From assembly GCA_030549205.1 (NCBI GenBank), contig JAUKTV010000011.1, positions 186,001 through 250,000 of the forward strand: a DNA stretch of 64,000 nucleotides. The letters run 5' to 3'. The notes under the pieces were generated by a model. The model searched no databases and was not told the DNA's origin. It worked only from the letters and a program-made list of their open reading frames with translations. A program made the translations under genes and the position numbers. Below, in pieces: positions 1-11,306 of this stretch; positions within the stretch are counted from its first letter, which is position 1, and each line of letters begins with the position of its first letter. This DNA comes from Apiosordaria backusii (taxonomy: Eukaryota > Ascomycota > Sordariomycetes > Sordariales > Lasiosphaeriaceae).

Positions 1-162
1 ATGCTGTTGCTGTTGTTGCTGTTGTTGCTGTTCTTGTTGCTGCTGATGCTGCTGATGCTGCTGATGCTGTTGGAGCTGTTGATGCTGGTGGGCACTGAGG
101 TACCCTTGCTGGAAATTGCCCGGGGGTGGTAACGGCTTGTAGGCCGGATTGTAGGCCGCCAT
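1..162 (-). CDS. Gln-rich protein, N-terminal part (runs off the left edge)
   Basis: The reverse strand from the ATG at 162-160 stays open to the window edge (54 codons). It begins MAAYNPAYKPLPPPGNF and then becomes almost pure Gln/His, built on CAG/CAA/CAT codons: alternating HQ blocks followed by a Gln run. Such tracts are common in fungal transcription co-regulators and RNA-binding proteins, but I do not recognise the family and the diagnostic part lies outside the window. The start is chosen because it is the first ATG of the open frame and the frame upstream holds no similar low-complexity coding. The CAG/CTG repeat at the DNA level could vary in length between strains. The protein is real with fair confidence; its function is unknown. 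Confidence 0.6.
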   Translation of the reverse strand, partial: MAAYNPAYKPLPPPGNFQQGYLSAHQHQQLQQHQQHQQHQQQQEQQQQQQQQQH

Positions 163-2035
163 TGCACGCTAATGACGATGAGAACCGATCCCTTGAGGCG
201 TAGGAGTATGTATAGTGAGCCTAACGATGGGAAAGATGCCGCGGGCGCAAGTGATTGCTCGAGTATAGCTATGCGTGGTTTGTGGTCCAATAGTGCAACT
301 ATAAGCGCCCAGTCGCCCTCGTTGCCGTTATGCTAGCAAAGTGCTCACCGATGGTGTTGCTATGGTCGGCGCGGAAAGATTGCTACGAATTGACCGTCCA
401 CCGCAGAGTCCCGGGTCGTATCTCTCGCCAATTGCCGGTCTGATAGCAGGTTGAACTCAAGCGCCGCTTGCGCCGAGGTTGCGCAGCCGAGGACACCACT
501 GTCTTCTTGGTTGTGTCTGCGATCACGGGTTTTCGAGTTGAGCTTTGCTTGCAAGACCCGACAATCTGGTACAAATTGATCGAGCCTCCGCTGTCCCGGA
601 TGGCGGATTGTTACAAATGCCGGCGGACTGGAGGAAAATCGGGCGCCGTTTTTCTTCGTTGCTGCCGTCAACTGAGTTGGAGACAAGACGAAGAGGGGAA
701 GGACAGAGCTCGAGCTCAAGCTTGTCGATCGTATCGTCTGGAGGTGGGGGCTGGTCGCATCAGGGTCCAAGACACCCACGTTTTGTTCGCTGTACCTGGG
801 ACCGAGCCGTTGATACTATCCCACGGTTCGTGCTTGCAACGGTGATGACGACGAGTATGCGGATAGCGAAGAGTGAAAAGGAAGAAAAGAGACAATGCAG
901 AGTCAGACGCGACAGCAGTTTCCTGTTTTTTGAGAGGTTGAAATTGCTGGCGAAGAAGACCCTTGTCTTGGATGCGAGGTTCAGCCCCCGCAGACAGGGG
1001 TTCAGCTTCTCTTAGGCCCGTTCGAGGTCTTCATTTGACCCTGCCGAGTGTGTTGCTGCTGATGGGCTGAGATGGTAGCCTGATGGCCTGTGGATCGACG
1101 ACGACAACACGGTGCTGGCACTCATTCTTTGCACTGCTTGGTTATGGATAAGAAAGCTCATAGAGTCCTTTATTTCCTCCTACCCTCACTTTTGTTTCCC
1201 GGTGATTATTGAGATCAGCCTCTCCCGCTGGGCTGACGGGCCCAGAGTGGACGTTTCGCGACCATGCTATTTTTTGCGTGGGAAACAACGGAAAACGGCG
1301 AATCCTGGCTCAAAGTTACGGTGAACGTGGAGAATGGTTAGGTGCATTGGCACTATCAGGCGGGCTGTGCCGTAAGGTAGCATGTGCTGAATGTGCAGCC
1401 TCTTGGCTACCTGGCGATCGCCCTCAAGTCGAGAGTCTTGTGTTGCGCTGGGAAGCAGAGAAGCCGTGGAACAGAACGAATATTTTGGTTCTTTGGTTAG
1501 GTTCATCTTGGGTCTTTGAGCCTGTTAGAAGCAGCTGGCTGAGCACTGGGAACTCTGCAGGGCCAGATCGGATCCGACTTTGCTGTTCTGGCGACATGGC
1601 CATTCAAAGGGAATTGATATGTAAGATCCTTAACTTTGTTTCATCACCCTTTTTACAGCCCCCAGCCTTATCCCACCTCCTTTCTTTGCTGTGATCAGTA
1701 ATGCCCCCCAAAAGACCGCCATATTACAGTTGATGATGCGATAAAGAGAATAAACAGTAACACAAGGCTGTGAGAAGTGAAAGAAAACAAATCAAGACGA
1801 GGCATTGTATGCTCCCTCCATGCTAAACAGTCTCTGGCCAAGCTGTGGCACAGGAATATGAAAAACAGTCCTCCTCCCAGCCAAACAACCCACCTACCCA
1901 TCCATTCAAGCAGAAACCCCGTTGCTATCGTCTGCATGTTGCCCAGATGATGTAATTCCAACATGGATTAAAACAATGTACAGCCCAGCCCTAGCCGGGC
2001 AAATTTGTCATCAAAGAAATTTAAAAAGGCACATT
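163..2035. other. Intergenic, left
   Basis: About 1.9 kb between the start of the Gln-rich gene and the stop of the large disordered-protein gene, both on the minus strand. It should hold the promoter and leader of the former and the 3' end of the latter. Open frames here (for example 468-845 plus and 1209-1694 plus) have no recognisable motif and overlap one another. I see no RNA gene or repeat. Confidence 0.5.
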
Positions 2036-5000
2036 TTAGGAACTGGAAAACACCTTATCACCCGTTCCCCGAAGCTTGTTCCTTCCCTTGCTGAACAACC
2101 CTTTCCCAGCCTTCCCTGCTGCCATCAAGAGTTCTTTACTCTTTTGTACCTGTGCGCTCTGATGCAGATGCGAAAATCCGCTTGTGCCATGTTGTTGTGG
2201 TGGTGGCATAGGAATATTGGCTGGAAGACCATGAGGGCCATTGCCCCCAAACTGTTGAGATGGCGCTCCTGTCGGTGAGTGTAATCTTTGCTGCGATCCA
2301 AAGCCTGCCACGAATGCGTTGGTATGCTCAGGGTGTCGCGATGTCATCATCGCGAGCCACTCATCTAGTCCAGTATCGATTGCAGCAAACTGTGCTCTCG
2401 AATCGTTGAAATTCCGGATTCGATCTGCCGGTGTAGCCATCTCCAAGACCTGTCGAAAAGGGAGAATATTGATAGATCCTTTTCTCGGCGAGGGGGCGCG
2501 GGGAGCAGCTTGTTGTTGTGGCGCCAAGCTTTGCACGGGAGCTGGTGATGAACGCTCTTCGCGCTTCGGTGGCTCGACAGCGATCTTTTCATCTGTGCAT
2601 GTCGGGTTTCTGTCATTCGATTTGTCCGACAAGACCGAGATGGGAGAAGGCGGTTCAATCGGTGTCGCGTTGGCTGATCTGGGTGCGAGTGTACTGCTTG
2701 CTTGTGAGACAGTGTCCGCGAGAGGCAGCGTCGATGGCACAGCATCAGCTTTCAAGCCAGGAGCAGGGCTTGAACGGGCGGCATCCAACTCGACAGGAAG
2801 TGTTGTGATAGCCGGGGACGCCAACGACTTGGGCTCAGGGACTGGTTCCGCCACCGTAGGCTGAATACTCAAAGGCGCTGGGTCGCTAAATCCAGCTTCC
2901 CATGAGAATCGTCGGCGTGTGTCTCCCGTCACCGGTGTGCCATCGGCCCCAACCTCGGAGGCGGCGGGTTTCGCCGGGCTAGATGGCGAGTTTGCGGAAA
3001 GGGTGACAGGCCCTACATTCAGCGAGGGAACTGTTGCCTGTCGTGGAGGCTCCGTGACAGGAGCAGCAGGTACCTCAGAGAACTTCTCTGCTTCCGGTTG
3101 TTGGCCAGTTGCGGCTGCAGCAAGCAGACCGGCCTCTACTTTCTCCTCACTAGCAGTCCAGTAATCATCATACACATCTGCTAGGTAGCTGCTTTCTCGA
3201 ACAGGTGCCTGTGCGGCAGCTTGATAGGCGGCCGCGGTTTCTCCCTGAATATTCCCAAAGCCTTCCGTTGACTGAACCGGGCTAAGTGATTTGATAATCT
3301 CTTCGCTCAAGACATCATTTTCTTTCAGAGGTGAGCTTGTGTCTGCCTCCAAGGTGGACCCGGTCCCATAGGATGGCGGAGATAGAACAGGATGCACGTC
3401 AGTGGTGATCTCTGGTGGGTCGCGACGAGGATTTAATGGTGCCGTAGGCGTGATTTCCGAGGTTTCCGTTGTCGTGGTGGTTGGCTCGGGAGTCGCAAGA
3501 TCAGCGCTCGCCACCTTCTCAGTCGTTTCATCGCTATTCTTCGATTCGGGGCCGGAAGGCATCTCGGATGTTGTGCCAAGCGCTGGGCTGGCGGTCCTGA
3601 GTGGCAGCAGCACAGTAGGAGAGGCGGGGCGTGGGAGAGGTGCTTTTTGTGTGTCAAGCAGCCCGCTTTCTTTGACAGGACTTGCCCCGCTGTCATTTGG
3701 TGCGTGGGAGCTATCCGCCTTCAAAGGAACGTGTTCAGCGGGTGCGCTCGATCTTGCGTTTTGTCCAGCTCTGTCGACGGCTGCTGGAATTTGTTCAATC
3801 TGGGAAGGCAGCAAAACTTCACCAGGTGTCGCTGGAGTTTCAGAGACCCAGCTTCCCGGGAGGGTTGGCCTAACGATTCCCTTTTCTCTGAATTGTTTGC
3901 TTGCTGCTGGCTCCCGCGGCAGATCTGCGGCTGGCTGCTGTTGGGTAGGAGTGTTTGAACTCGGCAGTGCTGCAGCAACATGGTCTTGCTGCAGCCCGAT
4001 GGCGGAACCAAGCGCCTCGGCACCAAAAGTAATCGCAGCTGGGGCTACAGAATTGCTTGAGACCTGATGTGCTGGTTTCTCGTCGCTCGTTGATCCAGCT
4101 GCTAACATCGGCGCCAGGTTGGTATTCGGGAGGCTTGGTGGTTGTTCTGGTTGATGCTGACGTATTGAAAGTGCCGGCGACTGTGTCCTTGGGATTTGGT
4201 TGTTCGAAGCCTGCGCAGCGCTAGGCATGGCAGTGATTGCTGGTGTGGTGTTAGTTAAGACAGGGGGTTCTTTCTGCGAGCCTTCGAGAAAGCTTGATGG
4301 GGAAAATAGGTCTTCGCCAAAGCCTGACATGCGAGTGACAAGTGGTAGCTGGGGACTTGTTGAGAACCGGCGTAGTTGCTTCCCGATATCAGCCTTGGAT
4401 TCCTGAACAGGTGCGGGACGCCGGGCTTCTGAAGTGGTGTAATGGGGTGTGTGATTGGCAGGTTCGCTGCTGGGTTCTTCGGATCCATAACTGTCAAGAA
4501 GCCCTTCGAGACCATACTCGCTCTTTCTTTCGGGGACGGTAGCTAAACCAGATCTCATATCTTGGTTCTCAGCGCTTTCCCTGTCATTCCCGCGTGTTGT
4601 CTCAGTTCCTGCAGAAAATTGTGGGCGTTCGACGGCAGGTGGGCCCGTAACACTGCTCAATGTTGGCCTTGGAGACTCCAACGACCGTTTTCTTTCTTCT
4701 TCCATCTTGCGATAAATATCGGCAGGTCGGACAAACGGAGACCTAGACGGCGAGGCCAAAGAGCTCGGGCTTGTAGGTGATGCTGTGGCATCCAGGCTAC
4801 TTTTCCGTGGCTGAGACTGCGAAGGAAGCGTTGCGAGCGATCCTGTGCTCTCGGGCATGGTTACAGATCGCTGAAATTGCTGTGCTTCTGTCGGAGACCG
4901 CGGCCCCAGTGGCTTCGACAGCGGGGGTGGTTGCGATTCGGGCTCGTCGTCGTCGTCGTAGTCGTCGCCCCAATCATCGCCATCATAGTTTTGAGGTTTG

Positions 5001-5050
5001 AAGTTTGCCCATTTTCTTGTCTTTTGTCTACTAACGTTGACTTTGTACAT
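2036..5050 (-). CDS. Large Pro/Ser/Thr-rich disordered protein of filamentous fungi
   Basis: A single uninterrupted frame of 1004 codons. Residues 1-40 form a compact block that starts MYKVNVSRQKTRKW and leads into an acidic stretch WGDDYDDDDEPE. Residues of about 50-850 are low complexity, rich in Pro, Ser, Thr and Ala, with many PxxP-type sequences that could bind SH3 domains. The last 145 or so residues look ordered again: a helical segment around FNDSRAQFAAIDTGLDEW and a basic tail KGLFSKGRNKLRG. I recall fungal proteins that share the N-terminal block and the basic tail, and they may be related to yeast Aim21-like actin-patch proteins, but that link is a guess. The start is supported by the conserved-looking first residues. 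There is no signal peptide or membrane segment, so it is probably cytoplasmic. Confidence 0.75.
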   Translation of the reverse strand: MYKVNVSRQKTRKWANFKPQNYDGDDWGDDYDDDDEPESQPPPLSKPLGPRSPTEAQQFQRSVTMPESTGSLATLPSQSQPRKSSLDATASPTSPSSLASPSRSPFVRPADIYRKMEEERKRSLESPRPTLSSVTGPPAVERPQFSAGTETTRGNDRESAENQDMRSGLATVPERKSEYGLEGLLDSYGSEEPSSEPANHTPHYTTSEARRPAPVQESKADIGKQLRRFSTSPQLPLVTRMSGFGEDLFSPSSFLEGSQKEPPVLTNTTPAITAMPSAAQASNNQIPRTQSPALSIRQHQPEQPPSLPNTNLAPMLAAGSTSDEKPAHQVSSNSVAPAAITFGAEALGSAIGLQQDHVAAALPSSNTPTQQQPAADLPREPAASKQFREKGIVRPTLPGSWVSETPATPGEVLLPSQIEQIPAAVDRAGQNARSSAPAEHVPLKADSSHAPNDSGASPVKESGLLDTQKAPLPRPASPTVLLPLRTASPALGTTSEMPSGPESKNSDETTEKVASADLATPEPTTTTTETSEITPTAPLNPRRDPPEITTDVHPVLSPPSYGTGSTLEADTSSPLKENDVLSEEIIKSLSPVQSTEGFGNIQGETAAAYQAAAQAPVRESSYLADVYDDYWTASEEKVEAGLLAAAATGQQPEAEKFSEVPAAPVTEPPRQATVPSLNVGPVTLSANSPSSPAKPAASEVGADGTPVTGDTRRRFSWEAGFSDPAPLSIQPTVAEPVPEPKSLASPAITTLPVELDAARSSPAPGLKADAVPSTLPLADTVSQASSTLAPRSANATPIEPPSPISVLSDKSNDRNPTCTDEKIAVEPPKREERSSPAPVQSLAPQQQAAPRAPSPRKGSINILPFRQVLEMATPADRIRNFNDSRAQFAAIDTGLDEWLAMMTSRHPEHTNAFVAGFGSQQRLHSPTGAPSQQFGGNGPHGLPANIPMPPPQQHGTSGFSHLHQSAQVQKSKELLMAAGKAGKGLFSKGRNKLRGTGDKVFSSS

Positions 5051-6788
5051 GTCGTTTGCTTGCGCCGAGCCTACAGCGGGGGACCTAGGAGTGAGGGAGT
5101 TGTTAGTCCTGCGGTGTCATGGGTTCCCTGCTGTGCGCACAAAAAGTTGGGCAACAGGAAGGCAGAAGGGTGGCACGCCTGCTTACAAAGACCTATTTGT
5201 GGGAAACACATTCCCATAAGAGCCGTCCATTGTGTCGTCACGTCCGTGTTTAGCAGCTATGAAGCTGCAGGCGCATTGGCAGCTCCAGCAGAGGCGCGGA
5301 CTGAGAGGCTTTCGGAAAGGGGAACCTGGAAGCAGGAGAGCGCCTCAATGATGCAAGTTGGTCTCGTCGGCAACAGTGCGGCGAAACAGAGCGGGTGTAG
5401 CGTGGGTTTCCCTCAGAGGTTCAAACCGGATCAGTTGTCGGCTCAAGTCGCTCGCGAAGAGACGGGATGGTGTCTGGGGAACGGTTTGGTACCAGACAGA
5501 GACAGCTTCAAGAAGCACTGGTTGGCCAAGTCAGGCGTGTTCACCTCATTCAGGGTTTCCCTGAGTTCCACCTGATCATGAACGAATTCCACTCTGGATC
5601 TGCTGGGGTTCACGATTTGACGACAGGGATTAGGGGCGGATTCGGAGTGGATTCGACTTTGTGGAGTCCGGCCAAGTCTCGCTGATGCCAAAAAAAGAAA
5701 GGCATACATTGTTTTGTCAAAGACAACAGGATCAATCGACTTGATGCATATCTTTCAAACATATAAAAGGAAGAGGGCGATCACCATCCAAGACATGAGA
5801 ACAGCTTGATGAAGAATGATTCTCGGGGAGGGCGGGTAAACCCTGCTGCAGAGCTTCCAAGCTCTGACGACAGCCAATGATGGACGTCGCTTACAGCTCT
5901 GTCAACCTCGCTCAACGGTGATGCAGCTGCCCCAGCATCCACGAGGTCTTGTGCGTTGTGGGCGCCAAAGCGACAAGCCGACAAGGCCACGGTTCCTGGT
6001 CTTTTCCTTTAGTGTTCTTGTGGTCCGTTAACTACATACATACATACAAGTGCAGCTGACCAGACAGGCTTCATCAAATTATCACGAGCAGATGGGTTCC
6101 TTTGCGCGGGGCTGTGTCGATGCTACCTAGTTGAATTGCAGATCCTCAGGTAGATTCCCACCGCCGCGTCATCAGTTCGCTATGAGGCGAAACCAGATAC
6201 AGTATGTGTAGGTTCAAGGCAAGTCAGGCGTTGATGATTGCAGCGGTCTCAGTTCACCTGTAACCTGGAAATGCCCAAGGTGGTGCGATGTTGTGCACAG
6301 AGAGTGATACACTACTCTGCAGATACTGAGCCACTGCTGTACTGACTCGAGCAGGACCCTTGGCTTCCTACATACCTACACAGTACAAGCCACAGTTCCC
6401 GCAAAGGTTGCACTGTGCTTACAAGCCTACCGCAGCTGGTCAAAGGGGCCCAAGCGCTCCTTGTCGAAACAACACCACGTTTCCTTCAATCAAGACGACA
6501 TCTTGAACATCGCCAACCGTTTCCAGCCGTCGTAGGCGCCCCGTTCTGATCATTCTTCCGACAAGACTTCCGCTGTCGTCTTTTCGCATTCACGTACGCA
6601 ATTTTAATTAATCAACGACGTGCCTCCTTTAGACACCTTTCCTCAGCTCGCTTTTCTTCAATCAGCACGCGCATCGCGACAACAAAAACGTATCGTACCC
6701 TATTCATCATCAACCGCATCGTCGAGAACGAGAAAAAAACGAACCAGACAACCTATATCTATATCCCTATCAGTCAACGGCTATCAAG
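5051..6788. promoter_or_regulatory. Divergent intergenic region between the large disordered protein and sed5
   Basis: 1.7 kb separate two genes that are read away from each other, so both promoters should lie here. A TATA-like ATATAAAA sits near 5760. The stretch just before sed5 (about 6480-6788) is rich in CAAC/ATC and pyrimidines, typical of a fungal 5' leader. Small CATA repeats occur near 6037-6048. The open frames inside carry no recognisable domain. Confidence 0.4.
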
Positions 6789-7970
6789 ATGGCGGTCGCG
6801 ATCAACGACCGCACGGCGGAATTCCGTCACATCGTTAGCGCTGCGAAGCGCAAGCAGGTGGCAAAACCCGGATCGCAAAGACTTCTCGGCAGCAGTCAAC
6901 AAAGCGCCGCCAATGGCGATGCCAAACCAAAGCGTTCAGAGTTCGCGCGAAGCGCGGCAGAAATTGGCCGAGGAATCTCGGCTACTATGGGCAAACTGCA
7001 AAAGCTGGCGCAACTGGCCAAGAAGCGGTCCCTCTTCGACGACAACCCGGTCGAGGTGAACGAGTTGACATTCATCATCAAGCAAGACTTGTCCCGCCTC
7101 AACGAGGATATCCGAAATCTCCAGGCCCTTTCCAGACGGCTGCATCCAAAACCGGACCAGGAGGGAGAGAACAACAAGAACATTCTTCTGCTTTTACAAG
7201 GGAAGTTGGGGGATGTTAGCGCAAACTTCAAGGTAGGACAGAATACATCTTCGTCGATGTTTGGATGCGCGCTAATGCTGTGACAGGATGTCTTGGAAAT
7301 TAGGACCAAGAATATCCAGGCCTCGAGGTCACGGACTGAGGCATTTGTCTCAAATGTCGGGCAACATGCGCAGCTTTCACTGCAACAATCTGCCTCGCCG
7401 CTGTATGGCACGCCAAATCGGGCAACACCGTCGCCAGGAAACGATTTGATTTCCCTGAATCCCGTGGTAGACCAGCAGATGCAGCTTCAGATGATGGAGG
7501 AGGGCGGCCAGAACAACTACATCCACCAAAGAGGGCAAGCTATTGAGGCTATCGAGGCTACCATCAATGAGCTGGGTTCTATGTAAGTCAGCCCTCGATC
7601 CTCAGGACCAAGATTATCCAAACGCTGACAATTTCTTCCAGCTTCGGGCAACTAGCTGGCATGGTCAGCGAACAATCAGAAATGATTCAAAGAATCGATG
7701 CCAACACGTAAGCCTCTTCGCTACCAATTCATTTCGTGATGTCATTAGCTAACACTTGCATACAGAGAGGACGTCGTGGACAATGTTGAGGGCGCACAGA
7801 AAGAGCTGCTCAAGTACTGGTCCCGAGTTAGCAGCAATCGGTGGTTGTTAGCCAAGATGTTCGGTGTTCTTGTGAGATTTTCCCGGCATTCTCTTATATG
7901 TTGGCATAGCTTACTAACACGAAATTATCAGATGATATTCTTCCTGCTCTGGGTGTTGATCGCCGGGTAG
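6789..7970 (+). CDS. sed5: Syntaxin-5 homologue Sed5, cis-Golgi t-SNARE
   Basis: Five exons: 6789-7232, 7287-7582, 7642-7707, 7766-7871 and 7932-7970, giving 316 residues; every junction keeps frame. The N-terminus carries INDRTAEF, the DRTxEF peptide by which Sed5/syntaxin-5 binds the Sec1-family protein Sly1. The middle is helical (Habc region, about 70-150). The SNARE motif lies around 215-295 and contains the layer Gln in MVSEQSEMIQRID. The last 22 residues (WLLAKMFGVLMIFFLLWVLI) are a single membrane anchor, as in tail-anchored SNAREs. In known systems Sed5 pairs with Bos1, Bet1 and Sec22 to fuse ER-derived vesicles with the Golgi. Length fits the family (about 310-340). Confidence 0.95.
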
Positions 7971-8915
7971 TTTTTTTTTTTGGGTAGCCTACCTTCCCAA
8001 AGTTACGATTCTCTTGTATAATTATCCTTTTTCGTTTTAATTGCTACTACATGCGTACGGGGACTACCGCGTACTTCTTTTGATGTTTGCGCTGGCGTTT
8101 CTCGGTAGTGCTTTCGTTGCGGCATGGTAGACAGAACCTTGGTAATAATCATGGGGCGTGGTTCATTTGTGTATTTTTATGGGGAAGAGGAAGAGGACTG
8201 CCTGAACGGCCGTACAGAAAAGGAATGGGCAACACGTATCAGAGTATCGCTGGTTGTCTGAATGGGAAAGCATTGAGAGAGTCTTGTTTGAACTGAGATT
8301 TGTCTTGATAAGCGCGGGTGTGATTACTCTGTATGAGACTGGCACACTGGGCGACGGGGAAACTTGTCCTGTAGTTTTCGAAACGGTCGGCAACGGGGTC
8401 AATTTTCCACCTATCAAATTGCCTATAAGACGACATTGGAGACTGCTGCGGTACGTGTGTGTGCCCCTGTCAAGAGAGGGTGGGATTTTGATGCCATCAT
8501 GAGGGGAAGCTACAGACTTGGATGCGAGGATTCGAGATGGATCGGTGGTAGGAAAATGCTCCGATACATCACAGCTGACCTGATGCTTGCTCTTCAGTTT
8601 AGAATCCATGTATTTCAAACGAGATGAAAACTAGAAAACTCGTCTTCCGCCCGCCCGCTGTCGTGATACTCGAGCATCTGCCGTCCACCCCTCTGTCCCT
8701 CATTTAGCCGGATAGCTCTCTCTCCGCGTGGGATCCATGGTAGAAGCTGGACACCTGCTGCTGCTGCTACTTATCAGCCGTGTCGAAACACCACCCACCT
8801 TTTCAAGCCCCTACCTACCTACCTACTATACCTACCTCACTTCACCTTTCCATCCATCCTTTCATTTCTCCAACTCATCAAACTGTTCCCCCAACTTCTC
8901 AGACCCATCTTCAAA
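7971..8915. other. Intergenic between sed5 and the aldo-keto reductase
   Basis: The 3' side starts with a T-run directly after the sed5 stop. The 3' part (8790-8915) is a pyrimidine-rich leader with CTAC repeats near 8813-8840 ahead of the reductase ATG. Frames inside overlap on both strands and show no family motif. Confidence 0.5.
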
Positions 8916-10032
8916 ATGGCCCCCAAGCACTTCGCCCTCAACACGGGCGCCCGCATCCCAGCCGTAGGCCTGGGAACCTGGCAGTCTCCCCCCGGACAGG
9001 TCGCCTCGGCGGTCTCCTACGCCCTCCAGAACGGCTACACCCTCATCGACGGCGCCTACTGCTACGGCAACGAAGACGAGGTCGGCCAGGGTCTCGCGGA
9101 AGCTTTTGCCTCTGGCAAGGTCAAGCGCGAAGATGTTTTTGTTGTGAGCAAAGTCTGGACTACGTACACCACCAGAGTCGAGGAAGGGTTGGACAAGAGC
9201 TTGAAGAGCTTGGGGCTGGACTATGTTGACTTGTATTTGGTGCACTGGCCGCTGTTGATGAATCCTGAGGGTGAGTACACGCGGTATTGTTCGAGAATGT
9301 GGTAGAGGTGGTGCTAATATAGGGGGTAACAGGAAACCATGACCGATTCCCTACCAGGCCGGATGGCACGAGGGATATCGTCCCGGGTTTTAACCATGTC
9401 GATACCTGGAAGCAGATGGAGGCTCTGCTCAAGACGGGGAAGACGAAGGCGATTGGTATTTCTAACGTATGTTCCATCCCTATCCCCTTTTTTGTGTTGC
9501 TGAGGCTGAGCAGAATAAAAGTACTCCAAACTCTACCTCGAGCAACTCCTACCCCACGCCACCGTCATCCCGGCCGTCAACCAAATCGAGAACCACCCTG
9601 CCCTCCCCCAGCAGGAGATTGTTGATCTTTGCAAAGAAAAGGGCATCCACATCATGGCGTACAGCCCCCTCGGCTCGACCGGTGGGCCGCTGTTGAGCGC
9701 CGAGCCGGTGGTCAAGATTGCGGAGAAGCACAAGGTTAAGCCGAGTTCGATCTTGTTGAGTTATCATGGTATGTCACTCTCTTATCTCTCTTGCCATAGC
9801 AAGATGACCAGGAATTGACAAAGTGGAAACAGTGGCCAGAGGTAACACCGTGATTGCCAAGTCCGTCACGCACGAGCGCATCAAGGAGAACATTGACTCG
9901 TTGATCGATCTGGATGAGGAAGACCAGGCTGAGCTGACGGCATATTCTGACAAACTTGTCGCCGAGAAGAAGTGGCAGCGGTTTGTGTACCCGCCTTTTG
10001 GAATCAACTTCGGATTCCCGGACAAGCAGTAA
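8916..10032 (+). CDS. Aldo-keto reductase (glycerol dehydrogenase / L-glyceraldehyde reductase type)
   Basis: Four exons: 8916-9270, 9333-9466, 9522-9768 and 9833-10032, giving 311 residues. The catalytic tetrad of the family is visible: Asp45 and Tyr50 in LIDGAYCYGNE, Lys79 in VVSKVW and His110 in LVHWP. The GIxxxGLGTW-type N-terminal hairpin, the AVNQIENHP segment and IAKSVTHERIKEN (NADPH-phosphate binding loop) follow in normal order. It should reduce small aldehydes to alcohols with NADPH in the cytosol. The C-terminus FVYPPFGINFGFP resembles the Gcy1/GaaD-like group used in glycerol and galacturonate metabolism, but substrate cannot be read from sequence. It ends 53 bp from the convergent zinc dehydrogenase. 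Codons shift from NNC to NNG within exon 1 and again within exon 3. Confidence 0.92.
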
Positions 10033-10085
10033 TTTCAGGAAAGGGAAGGGTGCTGTATTAACGTGTTTCCCGGAGGTTCTCATAA

Positions 10086-11306
10086 TCACATATCTACCAG
10101 TACTTTGATCACTAAGTTTCCATCGTCGTCTTTGACTCGTCCTGCCATGTCAAATGCTTTGGGTATACTCTCAATCCCTGTGAACCTCTGCGTGATCAAA
10201 CGGTTTAACCCGGGCAGCTTGGTTCGAAGACCGCTGGCCAGCAGCTCGATGACTTTTGGGTAGGAATTGGCGTATCTGAATACTCCAATAAGGTCAACCT
10301 CTCGAAGGGAGGCTGCTGAGATGGGTAGTGTTTGAATCGGGTTGCCCATGCCGATAATCATCACCTTACCTCCTGGAGTCGTAGCCTGTTCTGATATCAG
10401 CTTTGTTCCCATGAGATAAACAAATCCAGAAGACTCACATAAATAGCAGCCTGTAGACAACTCTCCACCCCAGTACACTCAAATGTCCCATCCACCGGCC
10501 CTATCTTCCCCCCCACCATCCCCGCTACCTCTTTCGCAAACGCCAGCCTTTCCTCTATTGTCCCCGGTCTCTTCATCGGCACAACAATCCCCTCGTCCGC
10601 AAACCCCTCCCCCACCGCAAATCTCACCCTCTCCTCTTGAATATCAGCAATAACTACTCTCGCCTTACTAACCACTTTACTAAAAGCCGCACACAACAGT
10701 CCCACAGTCCCCGCCCCAAAAACGAGTACATTTGCCCCCTCCTCCAACCTTGCCCTCTGTAACGCATGGAACGCAACCGCCATCGGCTCTACCAGAGCCC
10801 CATCATCCAACGCCACCCCCTCAGGCAACTTATGACACCACTTCCCCGGATGGACAACCTCCTCCTGCAACGTCCCCTGCGCGTGAGGCCACGCCTTGGC
10901 CGAAGAGCGGAATTTCATCTCTTGGCAGATGTTGTACCTCCCTTGGAGACAAAGATTGCATTGCTCGCAAGGCTGGCCAACTTCGAGAGCTACTTTGTCA
11001 CCAGGGGCGAGGTGGGTGACGGCTGAGCCGACAGAGGTGACGATGCCGGCTGATTCGTGGCCGAGAGTTAGGGGTTCGCGGACGAGGATGTCGCCGTTGC
11101 GGAAGTGGTGGTAGTAGTGGAGATCTGAGCCACAGAGGCCAGTTGTTTTGATCTTGATGAGGACGTCGGTTGGGTTGAGGGGGGGCAAGATGCGGGTTTC
11201 CTGGTGGTTTGTAAGTATAGAGAATGAGAAGAGAACGGTGGAAGGGGCTTACAAGGCGGAGGTCTTTGACCCCGTGGAGGACGGAGGCTTTAACTTCGGT
11301 TGACAT
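10086..11306 (-). CDS. Zinc-dependent medium-chain dehydrogenase (sorbitol/xylitol/arabinitol type)
   Basis: Three exons on the minus strand: 11306-11253, 11200-10439 and 10385-10086, giving 371 residues. Catalytic zinc ligands are Cys41 (GLCGSDLHY), His66 and Glu67 (LGHES). The four structural-zinc cysteines are at about 96, 99, 102 and 110. A Rossmann glycine motif VFGAGTVGLL follows. This arrangement is that of fungal polyol dehydrogenases, which oxidise a sugar alcohol to a ketose with NAD or NADP in the cytosol. Which polyol cannot be told: sorbitol, xylitol and L-arabinitol enzymes are all close. It converges on the aldo-keto reductase and diverges from the KduD-like gene, which suggests shared use. 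Exon 2 changes from C-ending to G-ending codons along its length. Confidence 0.92.
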
